In this document: positions 27,931-36,932 of the stretch, piece after piece
How the letters are laid out: every line of letters starts with the position of its first letter
Numbering within the stretch: the first letter of the stretch is position 1
Assembly (NCBI GenBank): GCA_020633555.1
Contig: JACKDL010000011.1
Location: 131,188 to 195,187, forward strand
Reading direction: 5' to 3'
DNA from: Myxococcales bacterium
Lineage (GTDB): Bacteria > Myxococcota_A > Bradymonadia > UBA7976 > UBA1532
DNA: 64,000 nucleotides
Made by a program: the position numbers and the translations under genes
Notes under the pieces: model-generated
Told to the model about the DNA's origin: nothing
Databases searched by the model: none
The model's input: only the letters and a program-made list of their open reading frames with translations

Positions 27931-28583
27931 GCGCCCGATTGCCCTTCGCACTCGCCGTGGCCGCGGCCACGCTCACCCTGGTCTTCGGCGCCGGCTCCGT
28001 GGGCGCCCAGCCCTGCCACGAGGAGGCGCCCCCCGCGGCGGCCTCAGCCTCGGCGGCGGCGCCGGTGCTGCCCGCCGACAGCGTCTACGCGCTGGACGTG
28101 CCCCTCACCGATGACGCGGGCGCGCCCTTCAGGCTGGGCGCGCTGGCCGGGCAGCCGGTGGTCATCACCATGGTCTACGGGCGCTGCCCCCACGTGTGCC
28201 CCCTGCTGATCCGCCACGCCATGCAGCTGGTGGAGTCGGTGCCCGCGGCCCACCGGGGGCGGGTGAAGGTGGCCCTCGTCAGCTTCGATCCTTCGGACAC
28301 GCCGGCCTTTCTGCACGGGCTGCGCGACAAGCACGGCCTGGGCGCCGCCGTGCATCTGGCCGGGGGCAGCGAGGCCGCGGTGCGGGTGCTGGCCACGGCG
28401 CTGGACATCCGCTACCGCAAGCTGCCTGACGGCAGCTTCGGGCACACGTCAGTGCTCACGGTGCTTGATCCGCAAGGGCGCATCGTGAGCCGTCAGGAGG
28501 GGGGGGCGCCCGGGCCTGAGTTGAAGAAGGCGTTGGCCGATCAGGCCGCCGCCCGGCCCGGGCCGGCGCGTGAGGACGGCTGA
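27927..28583 (+). CDS. SCO1/SenC copper chaperone
   Basis: 218 residues with a signal peptide (MSARLPFALAVAAATLTLV...). The thioredoxin-like SCO domain carries the copper-binding pair CPHVC and the third ligand His in GSFGHTSVLTVLD. An extra PCHEEA motif lies just after the signal. SCO proteins deliver copper to cuproenzymes. Here the obvious client is NirK, since the gene ends the nirK operon with a 4-bp overlap to the SUMF1-like gene. Confidence 0.92.
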   Translation: MSARLPFALAVAAATLTLVFGAGSVGAQPCHEEAPPAAASASAAAPVLPADSVYALDVPLTDDAGAPFRLGALAGQPVVITMVYGRCPHVCPLLIRHAMQLVESVPAAHRGRVKVALVSFDPSDTPAFLHGLRDKHGLGAAVHLAGGSEAAVRVLATALDIRYRKLPDGSFGHTSVLTVLDPQGRIVSRQEGGAPGPELKKALADQAAARPGPAREDG

Positions 28584-28614
28584 GCCACTCGGCGCCGGCT
28601 CTGGCAGGGGGGCC

Positions 28615-29853
28615 TCAGCGGCGCAGCACCCGTGTGTGCGCCGCCTGCCACAGCGGCGCAGCGTCGCCCCCGTCGGGCACCACGAGCCCCTCGATGGTCA
28701 AGCTGTCCTCGGTGATGGTCAGCGCGAAGAAGCCCATGTCGTCCACCTCCCACACGGCCTCGTTGCGCAGCCACTGGTCGCGCAGGTCGGTGGTGCTGGC
28801 GCCGGCGCCCGACACGATGAGGGTGGTGCCCTCCACCTCGCCCAGGTCCTGCAGGTTGTGGTCGTGCCCGCAGATGTACACGTCGAACTGGCCCAGCACG
28901 TGCGCTTCGAGGAAGTCGCGCACGCCCGTGCCCGAGCCGATCAGGCCCTCCAGGAACACCCCGTCGTACATGCCCGCGTTCCCGTGGCGGCCGTTGGACA
29001 GATACGGGTGGTGCCCGAAGGCGATGCGCCAGCCCGCCAGGGGCTGCGCCGCCCACTGGGGCAGGGTCTGCTCCTGGGCCAGGTTGGTCTCGGCGAAGCC
29101 GGTGATGGCCTCGATGAAGGGCAGGTCCCGCCAGAACAGGGTGGCGGTGTCCAGGGCCACGATCTCGGCGGCCCCCTCCTGGAAGCGGTAGAAGGCCGCC
29201 GGCATGCGGAACTTGTCCTGGCTGGCGGCGTAGTCGATCTGGGCCTGGCCGCGGGTGGGGTCGATGCCGATGCCTGCCGCGAAGTCCTGCAGGATGGGCG
29301 GCGCCCCGTAGTCGTGGTTGCCCAGCGCCGCGTAGAAGGGGAGGTCCAGCGCGGCGTAGGGGGCCTCGAACTTCTCGACCCACTGGGGGTCGTCCACGCC
29401 GTCCACGCCGCTCTCGTAGATGTTGTCGCCGTTCAGCAGGGCGAAGTCGCACCCGCCGCGGCTGCGGCAGAAGTCGGCGGCGGCCTCGGCCACCCGGTGT
29501 TGGCCCGCGTTGCCCTTGCCCGTGTCGCCCAGGGCGATGAGCAGGATGGGCTCGGCCGCCGGCGGGGCGGCGTCGGGCTCCGGGGGCGCAGCGTCCCGGG
29601 GCGCCGCGTCGGGCTTGAGCGCCGCGTCGGCCTCGGCGTCCACGGGGGGCGCCGCGTCCACGGGCGCCAGATCGAGGGGGAGCGCGGCGTCCACGGCCTG
29701 GTCGGGCGCGGGCGGGGCCGCGTCGCGGCTGGGCGCGGCGTCCCGCAGCGGCGCCGCGTCGCGCCCCAGCACGGTGGCGTCCGGGATCTCGGGGAACTCC
29801 TCTTTGCAGCCGGCCAGCGCCAGCAGCCCGGCCGCCATCCACAGACTTCGCAT
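28615..29853 (-). CDS. lipoprotein metallophosphoesterase (purple acid phosphatase-like)
   Basis: 412 residues. Signal MRSLWMAAGLLALAGC has lipobox LAGC. Residues about 25-100 are a repetitive Asp/Ala/Pro linker (RDAAP-type units). The calcineurin-like domain then shows the metal motifs ALGDTG, NGDNIY, GNHDY, GHHPY and GHDHN in order, so the dinuclear centre is intact. An outer-surface phosphatase is likely; substrate unknown. It is divergent from the SNF2 gene across a 129-bp gap. Confidence 0.88.
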   Translation of the reverse strand: MRSLWMAAGLLALAGCKEEFPEIPDATVLGRDAAPLRDAAPSRDAAPPAPDQAVDAALPLDLAPVDAAPPVDAEADAALKPDAAPRDAAPPEPDAAPPAAEPILLIALGDTGKGNAGQHRVAEAAADFCRSRGGCDFALLNGDNIYESGVDGVDDPQWVEKFEAPYAALDLPFYAALGNHDYGAPPILQDFAAGIGIDPTRGQAQIDYAASQDKFRMPAAFYRFQEGAAEIVALDTATLFWRDLPFIEAITGFAETNLAQEQTLPQWAAQPLAGWRIAFGHHPYLSNGRHGNAGMYDGVFLEGLIGSGTGVRDFLEAHVLGQFDVYICGHDHNLQDLGEVEGTTLIVSGAGASTTDLRDQWLRNEAVWEVDDMGFFALTITEDSLTIEGLVVPDGGDAAPLWQAAHTRVLRR

Positions 29854-29982
29854 GGGTCCCCCTGTTCGGTGGCGCCACCATGCCGATCCGGCGGGGTCGC
29901 TTCAACCACGGCCCGTCACGCAAACGCCGGTTGCGTTGCTTAGGCCGCTCCCTCAAGCTGTCGGTTCGCTCACGTCCGGCCA

Positions 29983-32900
29983 GTGCCCATGCCGCCGCTT
30001 CAGCAGCCCGATCCCGAGAAGCTCTCCGCCGCCCGCGCCACCGCCGTCTTCAAGCGGCTGGGCTTGGAGTGGGCCACCGATCCCCTGCTGCTCATCCAGC
30101 CCATCCCGCGGATGGTGCCCCTGCTGCCCACCGGCGGCACGGAGTGGTGGGTCGGCGACCACGTGGTGGTCAGCTACCAGGGCAAGCCCGAGGACTTCCC
30201 CCACAAGGGGCCCTGGGCCAGCGATGACGCCCGCGGCGTGCCGGCCCACTCGGCGGCGGTGGCCACCGCCATCCTCGTGCTGGCCTGGAACGACCCGAAG
30301 CTGCGGCCGCTGTTCGACCTGCCCGCCTGGGCGCTGGACCTCGAGGCGCTCACTGGCGGCGGCGCGGTGGACGTGGAGCGGCCGCAGGGGTTCGTACGCT
30401 ACACCCTGCTGCCGGGTGGCCCCGACGCCCGCGCCCTGCCGGTGAAGCGCGAGCTGGTGCGCCTGTCGCGGCGCGACGGCCGGCCCCTGCGCCCCCACAT
30501 CATCGAGCCGGGCGAGGATCTGACCCTGCGGGCGGCGGGCCTCACGGCAGCGGACCTGGCCTTCCACCGGGCCGCGAGCGCGATGGACCGGCTGCCCCCG
30601 GATGATCCGCTGGCGGCCAACTTCGCCGCCGAGGCCTTCGAGCACCTGCTGGCCGTGGACGATCTCACCGGGCCCGACGGCCAGGTGGTGATCCCCCTGG
30701 CCACGCCCTTCGAGCCGGTGATCCAGGCCGTCGACGGCGACGAGTGCATCGAGCTGAGCTGGCAGGAGCCGGTGCTCGACAGCTACGCCGTGGGCCCCGG
30801 CTACGTGCTCACCGCCGAGGACCAGCTCCGGCCCCTGGGCACGCCGGCCCTGGCGGCCGATCCCAGCCTGCTGCAGCACGCCCTCCCGCGCGTGCCCTTC
30901 GCCGAGGCCCAGGCCTTCGTCGAGCGCTTCGTGCGCCACAGCGCCGTGGGGCTGGAGCTGGACAGCGACCACCTGCCCCGCAGCCGCCCACCCGAGCGCA
31001 TCGTGGGCTGCGTGCGCCTGGGCGAGGTGGACGACGCCTTGGTGGTGGACCTGACCAGCGGCTACGAGGTGGGCGGCGAGCTCGAGGAGATCCCCCTGGA
31101 CGAGCGCGCCAGCCACCGCCGCGTGGCGGGGGCGCTGGTGCGGCGCGACCGCGCCACCGAGCGGCGCCTGCGGGACATCCTCGTGGCCCGCCTGGGCCGG
31201 CCGGTGCCCGCCCGCCTGCGCGGCGACGCGGCGCTGGACTTCCTCACCGACGGGGCGCAGGTCCTGGGGCCCGAGTTCGTCTTCTTCGGCACCGAAGACC
31301 TCACCCGACACCGGGTGGTGGGGGCCTTCAAGGCCAAGGTGGGCGTGCCCAGCGGCGTGGACTGGCTGGACCTGCGCATCGACTTCGAGGTGGACGGGCG
31401 CACGGTGAGCGGCGCGGCGGTGCTGGCGAGCTGGCGGGCGGGCCACCGCTACCACCGGCTGCCGGACGGCACCCTGGCGCGGCTGCCCGACGAGTGGCTG
31501 GCGCAGCATGGCCAGGCCGCGGCCGAGCTCGAGGACATCCGCGCGGCCGGCGACGGGCAGCTCAGCATCTTCGCGGCGCCCCTGGTGGAGCAGCTCCTCG
31601 ACCAGGTGGACGATCCCTCGGCCCTGCGCTGGCGCGAGGCGCTGGAGCAGCTCCACGACATCGACAAGGTGCCCGACCGCCCGGTGCCCACGGGCCTGAA
31701 CGCCGAGCTGCGCAGCTACCAGCACACCGGCTTCCGCTGGCTGGCGTTCCTCCGTGATGTGGGCCTGCACGGCGTGCTGGCCGACGACATGGGCCTGGGC
31801 AAGACGCTGCAGGCCATCACCCTGCTGCTCGACACCCACCACCCGGCGGACGGCCCGGCGAAGGGCGGGGCGTCGCTGGTGGTGGCGCCCACCTCGGTGG
31901 TGCACAACTGGCGCGCCGAGATCGAGCGCTTCGCGCCGCAGCTCAAGGTGCTGGTGCACCACGGCATCGATCGGGATCCGGCGGCCCTCGAAGAGGCCGA
32001 GATCGTCATCACCAGCTACGCGCTGATGCGCGGCGACCTGGCCCTGCTGGGCAGCCGCCAGTGGCGGGTGCTGGTGCTCGACGAGGCCCACCACATCAAG
32101 AACCCCGACAGCCAGGTGGCCAAGGCGGCCCGGGGCATCCCGGCCGACTACCGGGTGGCCCTCACGGGCACCCCGCTCGAGAACCACCTCATCGAGCTGT
32201 GGAGCATCTTCCAGTTCCTCATGCCGGGGTTCTTCGGCAGCCGGGCCGGCTTCACCCGCCGGTACGCCCAGCCCATCCAGCGCGACAACGATCAGCGCGC
32301 GCTCGAGGCCCTGCGCCGCCGGCTGAAGCCCTTCGTGCTCCGGCGGCACAAGAGCGAGGTGGCCCAGGAGCTGCCGCCCCGGCAGGAGCAGGTGCTGTAC
32401 TGCGAGCTGGGGCCCGAGCAGCGCAAGCTGTACGAGCAGGTCAAGGCCACCTTCCGCGACGCCGTGCTCGGCCGGGTGGATCGCGAGGGCCTGGGCGCCG
32501 CCACCCTGTCGGTGCTCGAGGCGCTCATGCGCCTGCGGCAGGTGTGCTGTGATCCGGCCCTGCTGCCGTACCCCGAGGCCGCCGAGGTGGGCGCCTCGGC
32601 CAAGACCGACCTGCTGCTCGAGCTGCTGGCCGAGATCATCGACGCCGGCCACCGCACGTTGGTGTTCAGCCAGTGGCCCACCCTGCTCAAGCGGGTGCGT
32701 CGCCACACGGACACCCGCGGCTGGAGCTCGCTGTACCTGGACGGCGGCACCACCCGGCGCCACGACCTGGTGGACGCCTTCAACGCCCCCGATGGCCCCC
32801 CGCTGTTCTTCATCAGCCTGAAGGCCGGCGGCACCGGCCTGAACCTCACCGGCGCCGATCACGTGATCCACCTGGATCCGTGGTGGAACCCGGCGGTGGA

Positions 32901-33414
32901 GGACCAGGCCACCGACCGCGCGCACCGCATCGGCCAGACCCGGCCCGTGGTGGCCTACAAGCTGGTGGCCAAGGACACGGTCGAGGAGAAGATCCTCGAG
33001 CTGCAGGCCCGCAAGCGGGCGCTGTTCGAGGCCACCGTCGAGCGCGACCGGGTGGTGGTGGAGCAGCTCACCCGGGCCGATCTGGAGGCCGTGTTCGCCC
33101 TGGACGCGCCGGTGGCCCCCCTGGGCCCGCCCGGCGACGTGCCCGTGGCCGAGCTCATGGTCGAGCCCGAGATCCCCGAGGCGCCGGAGCTGGTGCCCGA
33201 GGTGGCCGGGGGCTCCGCGGTGCTGGGGGCCCTGCCGAACCCCATCGCCCGCCAGCTCCGGGCGGGCGAGGTGCTGACCAACGCCTCGGTGCGCGACCTC
33301 ATGGGCTGGTCATCGGCCGAGGCCCGGCGCTGGCTGCGCGAGCAGGTGGACGCGGGCCTGTTGGAGCAGCGGGGCCGCAAGCGCGGCACCCACTACGTGG
33401 CCGGGCGCGGCTGA
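29983..33414 (+). CDS. SNF2/RapA-type helicase-like ATPase
   Basis: 1143 residues; GTG 29983 or ATG 29989 can start it. The first about 580 residues are not recognised. The SNF2 motor follows: DDMGLGKT (about residue 600), VLDEAHHIKN, LTGTPLEN, VFSQWPTLL, SLKAGGTGLNLTGAD and QATDRAHRIGQ. The C-terminus (RDLMGWSSAEARRWLREQVDAGLLEQRG) resembles a winged helix. It probably remodels nucleic-acid-protein complexes. No defence or methylase genes adjoin it, so a housekeeping or repair role is as likely as defence. Confidence 0.88.
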   Translation: MPMPPLQQPDPEKLSAARATAVFKRLGLEWATDPLLLIQPIPRMVPLLPTGGTEWWVGDHVVVSYQGKPEDFPHKGPWASDDARGVPAHSAAVATAILVLAWNDPKLRPLFDLPAWALDLEALTGGGAVDVERPQGFVRYTLLPGGPDARALPVKRELVRLSRRDGRPLRPHIIEPGEDLTLRAAGLTAADLAFHRAASAMDRLPPDDPLAANFAAEAFEHLLAVDDLTGPDGQVVIPLATPFEPVIQAVDGDECIELSWQEPVLDSYAVGPGYVLTAEDQLRPLGTPALAADPSLLQHALPRVPFAEAQAFVERFVRHSAVGLELDSDHLPRSRPPERIVGCVRLGEVDDALVVDLTSGYEVGGELEEIPLDERASHRRVAGALVRRDRATERRLRDILVARLGRPVPARLRGDAALDFLTDGAQVLGPEFVFFGTEDLTRHRVVGAFKAKVGVPSGVDWLDLRIDFEVDGRTVSGAAVLASWRAGHRYHRLPDGTLARLPDEWLAQHGQAAAELEDIRAAGDGQLSIFAAPLVEQLLDQVDDPSALRWREALEQLHDIDKVPDRPVPTGLNAELRSYQHTGFRWLAFLRDVGLHGVLADDMGLGKTLQAITLLLDTHHPADGPAKGGASLVVAPTSVVHNWRAEIERFAPQLKVLVHHGIDRDPAALEEAEIVITSYALMRGDLALLGSRQWRVLVLDEAHHIKNPDSQVAKAARGIPADYRVALTGTPLENHLIELWSIFQFLMPGFFGSRAGFTRRYAQPIQRDNDQRALEALRRRLKPFVLRRHKSEVAQELPPRQEQVLYCELGPEQRKLYEQVKATFRDAVLGRVDREGLGAATLSVLEALMRLRQVCCDPALLPYPEAAEVGASAKTDLLLELLAEIIDAGHRTLVFSQWPTLLKRVRRHTDTRGWSSLYLDGGTTRRHDLVDAFNAPDGPPLFFISLKAGGTGLNLTGADHVIHLDPWWNPAVEDQATDRAHRIGQTRPVVAYKLVAKDTVEEKILELQARKRALFEATVERDRVVVEQLTRADLEAVFALDAPVAPLGPPGDVPVAELMVEPEIPEAPELVPEVAGGSAVLGALPNPIARQLRAGEVLTNASVRDLMGWSSAEARRWLREQVDAGLLEQRGRKRGTHYVAGRG

Positions 33415-33446
33415 ACCCGGCCCCGCCCGCGGGCCGGCGCGCCTCA

Positions 33447-33604
33447 CAGGGGTATCCGGTCAAGTTGAACGCCGCTCGCTCGACGCCGGCCACCTCAGCG
33501 GCGTTGGGCCTCCTCGATGGGCCACCAGCACACCTGCGTCGGCCCGCCTTGCTGGGGCGGCCGGTCCCTTCGTGAGCGACCCTCAACCCGACCGGATACC
33601 CCTG
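33447..33604. repeat. 158-bp element with 22-bp inverted ends (MITE-like)
   Basis: The left end (33447-33468, starting CAGGGGTATCCGGTC) is the reverse complement of the right end (33583-33604, ending GACCGGATACCCCTG) at 20 of 22 positions. The 114 bp between are non-coding. TCA flanks both sides and could be a 3-bp target duplication. It sits between two convergent genes and ends exactly at the stop of the minus-strand one, so a large bidirectional terminator is the alternative. Confidence 0.5.
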
Positions 33605-34480
33605 TCAGTCGTCCAGCCCGTCGATCCACAGCCCCAGCCGCTCCACCTTCTGGGCCGACCAGGGCGCGTGGGGCGGCATGCCCTCGCCGCCGCCGCCACC
33701 CCCGGGCGCCTGGTGGTGGCGGTAGCGCACCTTGTAGAACAGGTAGCTGTCGTCCCGCTTGCCCGGCGCCACCCGCATCAGCGCGAGCTGGCTGGAGGGC
33801 ACGTTGATCAGCGCGTCGGCGAAGGGCGGATCCAGCACCAGCTCGCCGTCGTTGCCCCCCTGGGTGTGGCAGCCCGCGCAGTCCGCCAGCAGCACCGCCT
33901 GCAGCTCGGCGGTGGTGTAGGGCTGCACGGCAGGCAGGGGGCAGCTCAGATCGCCGTGGCAGTACACGTCGTCGCAGTCCACCCAGTCGTCGCCGTTGTC
34001 GTCCACGCCGTTGTCGCAGGTCTCGGGGAAGCCGATGCAGGCCACCGCGGCCCGGCAGTCGGGATCGGCGCAGTCGACCCGCCCGTCGCCGTCGTCGTCC
34101 TCGCCGTTGAAGCAGGCCACCTCACCGGGCGCCGCCGCGTCGGGCGCGCCGGCGTCCACGGGCAGCGCGTCCACGGGCAGCGCGTCCACGGGCAGCGCGT
34201 CGAGGGGCAGCCCGTCCTGCAAGCCCGCCTCCGCGGTGCCGCCGTCGGCTGTCCCGTCGACGCCCCCGTCCGTCGCGCCGGGTCCGCCGCCATCGGGGCG
34301 GGCGTCCAGCCCCGGGCCCCGGTCCCGGGCGCCGCCGTCGAGCTCGCCGCCGTCCAGGCCAGGCCGGCCAGGCGCCCCGTCGGCGGGCACCGACGCCTCC
34401 GGTGACAGCGGCTCCAGGCACGGGCCCTCGCCCTCGCACCCCAGCACGCCCAGCCCCAGCACAAGGATCCACCGTCGCAT
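33605..34480 (-). CDS. lipoprotein with Asp/Cys-rich repeats and a C-x-x-C-H motif
   Basis: 291 residues from ATG 34480. Signal MRRWILVLGLGVLGC has lipobox VLGC. A long low-complexity linker (LPVDA repeated three times) is followed by two Cys/Asp repeats of the form DDDGDGRVDCADPDC and DDNGDDWVDCDDVYC, common in Myxococcota surface lipoproteins and probably calcium-binding. The last 100 residues hold LADCAGCHTQ, a c-type haem motif like that in planctomycete-type cytochromes. A cell-surface monohaem protein is plausible. Function unknown. Confidence 0.65.
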   Translation of the reverse strand: MRRWILVLGLGVLGCEGEGPCLEPLSPEASVPADGAPGRPGLDGGELDGGARDRGPGLDARPDGGGPGATDGGVDGTADGGTAEAGLQDGLPLDALPVDALPVDALPVDAGAPDAAAPGEVACFNGEDDDGDGRVDCADPDCRAAVACIGFPETCDNGVDDNGDDWVDCDDVYCHGDLSCPLPAVQPYTTAELQAVLLADCAGCHTQGGNDGELVLDPPFADALINVPSSQLALMRVAPGKRDDSYLFYKVRYRHHQAPGGGGGGEGMPPHAPWSAQKVERLGLWIDGLDD

Positions 34481-34656
34481 CGCGCCCCCTCTCCAGGGGC
34501 AGGATGCCCCAACCGGCGGGGCCGATCCGCGCCACCCCCCCTCGCGTTGACTTCCACAGAGGCACGGGCCTAGGCTGCCGTCACGGGACCGGGGGGTTCC
34601 AGCGATCACGAGCACACGTCACCGGGACCGGCGCGGGCCGGGCGGGAGGACCGTCG

Positions 34657-35571
34657 ATGCGACTTCGAATCACGGCCGCAGGGATGGGGCTCGCCCTGGC
34701 CCTCGGCGGCTGCGGCGAGGCCACCGAGGTGGCGCCCACGGCCGACCTGAGCGTCAGCGGCGCGGGGGGCGGCGGCGGCGACATGGCCCCGGCGCCCGAC
34801 ATGACCCCGCCGCCCGACATGACGCCCACCGGCGGCGTGCTGGGCGACCGCTGCGATGGGCCCGACGGCTGCCAGAGCCGCCTGTGTACGCCCGATCCCG
34901 ATGATCCCAGCGGCGGCTTCTGCACCATCCCGTGTGTGCCCGGCGAGGCGAACGGCTGCCCCGACGGCTGGGCCTGCGAGGACACGGTGGCCCAGGGCCA
35001 GGTGTGCCGCCCGTCCCCGCCCGGTGGGCTCTGTGACGTGTGCAGCACCGACGCCGAATGCGGCGGTGAGACGGATCTGTGCCTGCCGCTGTTGGGCCGA
35101 CCCGGCATCAAGGTCTGCGCGCTGGACTGCTCGGATCGGGCCGTGGAGTGCCCGGCCGGCTTCACCTGCGAGGCCCTGGGCGACACCTTCCAGTGCCTGC
35201 CCGTGGATGGCCTGTGCCCCGAGGCGCAGGACGGCGACCAGGACGGCATCCCCGACGGCGCCGACAACTGCCCCGGGGCCCGCAACCCCGACCAGGTGGA
35301 CGTGGATCAGGACGGCGTGGGCAACGCCTGCGACAACTGCCCGGCCGTGGCCAACCCCGATCAGGCCGACGCCAACGGCAACGGGGTGGGGGACGCCTGC
35401 GAGATGATCATCGGCGACGGTGAGTTCGGCCCGCCCACCGGCGGCTTCGTCAGCGCCACCGGCACCATGACCTCGCCCGCCTACCGCATCCGCGGGGCCA
35501 TGGGCCCGGTGCTCGGCCCGCTGCGCAGCCCGCAGTGGCAGGTGCTGCCCTTCGTGGGAGGTCGCCCGTGA
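34657..35571 (+). CDS. lipoprotein with thrombospondin type 3-like calcium repeats
   Basis: 304 residues from ATG 34657, with GGGAGGA upstream. Signal MRLRITAAGMGLALALGGC gives a lipobox LGGC. A Met-Thr-Pro-rich linker, then Cys-rich modules (DGPDGCQSRLC, CSTDAECGGETDLC), then thrombospondin type 3 repeats (DGDQDGIPDGADNCPG; VDQDGVGNACDNCPA). Such repeats bind calcium in a stiff rod. A surface adhesin or spacer role is inferred. Its stop overlaps a possible GTG of the next gene, suggesting coupling. Confidence 0.7.
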   Translation: MRLRITAAGMGLALALGGCGEATEVAPTADLSVSGAGGGGGDMAPAPDMTPPPDMTPTGGVLGDRCDGPDGCQSRLCTPDPDDPSGGFCTIPCVPGEANGCPDGWACEDTVAQGQVCRPSPPGGLCDVCSTDAECGGETDLCLPLLGRPGIKVCALDCSDRAVECPAGFTCEALGDTFQCLPVDGLCPEAQDGDQDGIPDGADNCPGARNPDQVDVDQDGVGNACDNCPAVANPDQADANGNGVGDACEMIIGDGEFGPPTGGFVSATGTMTSPAYRIRGAMGPVLGPLRSPQWQVLPFVGGRP

Positions 35572-35642
35572 GCCTGCCTGTGCGCCCCTCGCTGAACTTC
35601 GCCCGACTTCTCGCCAACCGCTCTGCTTCCAAGGGTTCGACC

Positions 35643-36848
35643 ATGCGCTCCGTGCTCCGCCTGCTCGTGGCCGCGCTGGCCCTCGCCATCGCCCCGCTCT
35701 CGGTCCAGGCCCAGGCCGTGCCCGAGATGCTCCCGTACAACGGCTTCCTGGCCGACACCAACGGGGTGCCGGTGGACGGCGGCATCAGCCTCACCGTGCG
35801 CGTGTACGAGACCAGCGACGCGCCCAACCCCATCTGGCAGGAGACCCTGCAGAACGTGCCCGTGGACGCGGGCTACTTCCGGGTGGATCTGGGCCTCATC
35901 GTGCCGCTGGTGCAGGACGTGCAGAACGGCCGCACCCGCTACCTGGGCCTGAGCGTCAACGGCGACGCCGAGGCCACCCCCCGGCAGCGCATCGGCGCGG
36001 TGCCCTACGCCCTGATGGCCATGGACAGCGCCATGCTGGGCGGCTACCCGGCGGCCACCTTCGTCACCGTCGATCGCCTGAACCAGGAGCTGGCGGGGCG
36101 CGGCTACGTGAACGAGGCGCGGGTGCGCGAGCTGATCGCCGAGCTGGGCGGCGGCGGCGGCGAGGGCGGCCTGAACGAGGCCCAGGTCAACGCGCTCATC
36201 GACGCCCGCGGCTACCTGAACCAGGCCGCCATCGAGGCGCTCATCGACGCCCGCGGCTACGTCACCGAGGACCAGGTCAACGCGCTCATCGACGCCCGCG
36301 GCTACGTCACCGAAGCGCAGGTCAACGCGCTCATCGACGCCCGGGTGGCCAACGCCATCAACGAGCTGCGAAACGAGCTGCGGCAGGAGATCCAGCAGGT
36401 GGCCCAGAACGCCGCCGGCGCGCCGTACATCCTGGGCCGCAGCGCCCAGACCAGCGACGGTCGCATGACGTTCGGCGGCCAGAACGGCCTGCGGGCGGCC
36501 AACGCCATGTGCCAGGCCAGCTTCGCCGACGACGCCACCGCCCACCTGTGCACGTACGACGAGGTGGGCCGCGCTCTGGCGAGCAACAGCTACAACGCCA
36601 ACAACAACTTCACGGGCGTCACCACCTGGACCGTGGCGCCCTTCGAGCGCGGCAACTTCAACGGCAGCAAGCGCAACACCTGCCAGAACCTGCTGTACAA
36701 CTCGGGCGACGCCGCCACCGGCACCCAGATGACCGTGCGCCTGAACGACCAGAGCGACGGCAACGGCGGCGGCCTCACCGGCCACACCTTCGAGGTGCTG
36801 GCGGGCCGCGCCTGTGGCAACAACCTGCCCGTGCTGTGCTGCCGCTGA
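35643..36848 (+). CDS. secreted repeat protein with four 15-residue units (short paralogue)
   Basis: 401 residues from ATG 35643, chosen because a clean signal peptide (MRSVLRLLVAALALAI...) starts there; a GTG at 35568 overlapping the previous stop is possible. The N-terminal domain (MLPYNGFLADTNGVPVDGG...) is followed by four exact 15-residue units (residues 177-236) of type EAQVNALIDARGYL, a short helix and a C-terminal domain with Cys in MCQASF, HLCTYDE, NTCQNL and NLPVLCC. It looks like a fibrous surface or tail-fibre-like protein. Function unknown. Paralogue at 38212. Confidence 0.65.
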   Translation: MRSVLRLLVAALALAIAPLSVQAQAVPEMLPYNGFLADTNGVPVDGGISLTVRVYETSDAPNPIWQETLQNVPVDAGYFRVDLGLIVPLVQDVQNGRTRYLGLSVNGDAEATPRQRIGAVPYALMAMDSAMLGGYPAATFVTVDRLNQELAGRGYVNEARVRELIAELGGGGGEGGLNEAQVNALIDARGYLNQAAIEALIDARGYVTEDQVNALIDARGYVTEAQVNALIDARVANAINELRNELRQEIQQVAQNAAGAPYILGRSAQTSDGRMTFGGQNGLRAANAMCQASFADDATAHLCTYDEVGRALASNSYNANNNFTGVTTWTVAPFERGNFNGSKRNTCQNLLYNSGDAATGTQMTVRLNDQSDGNGGGLTGHTFEVLAGRACGNNLPVLCCR

Positions 36849-36932
36849 GCGCGAGTCCGCGCCGCGCGATCCCGAGGCCGGCCGCGCATTCGGCACATGC
36901 CGCCGCGCGCCGCACCTGCTAGATTCCCGCCC

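Noticed and set aside
29953..32925. 990-residue minus-strand frame opposite the SNF2 gene
   Set aside because: Low-complexity His/Gln/Gly/Leu-rich composition typical of antisense frames in GC-rich genes; the plus strand has full helicase motifs.
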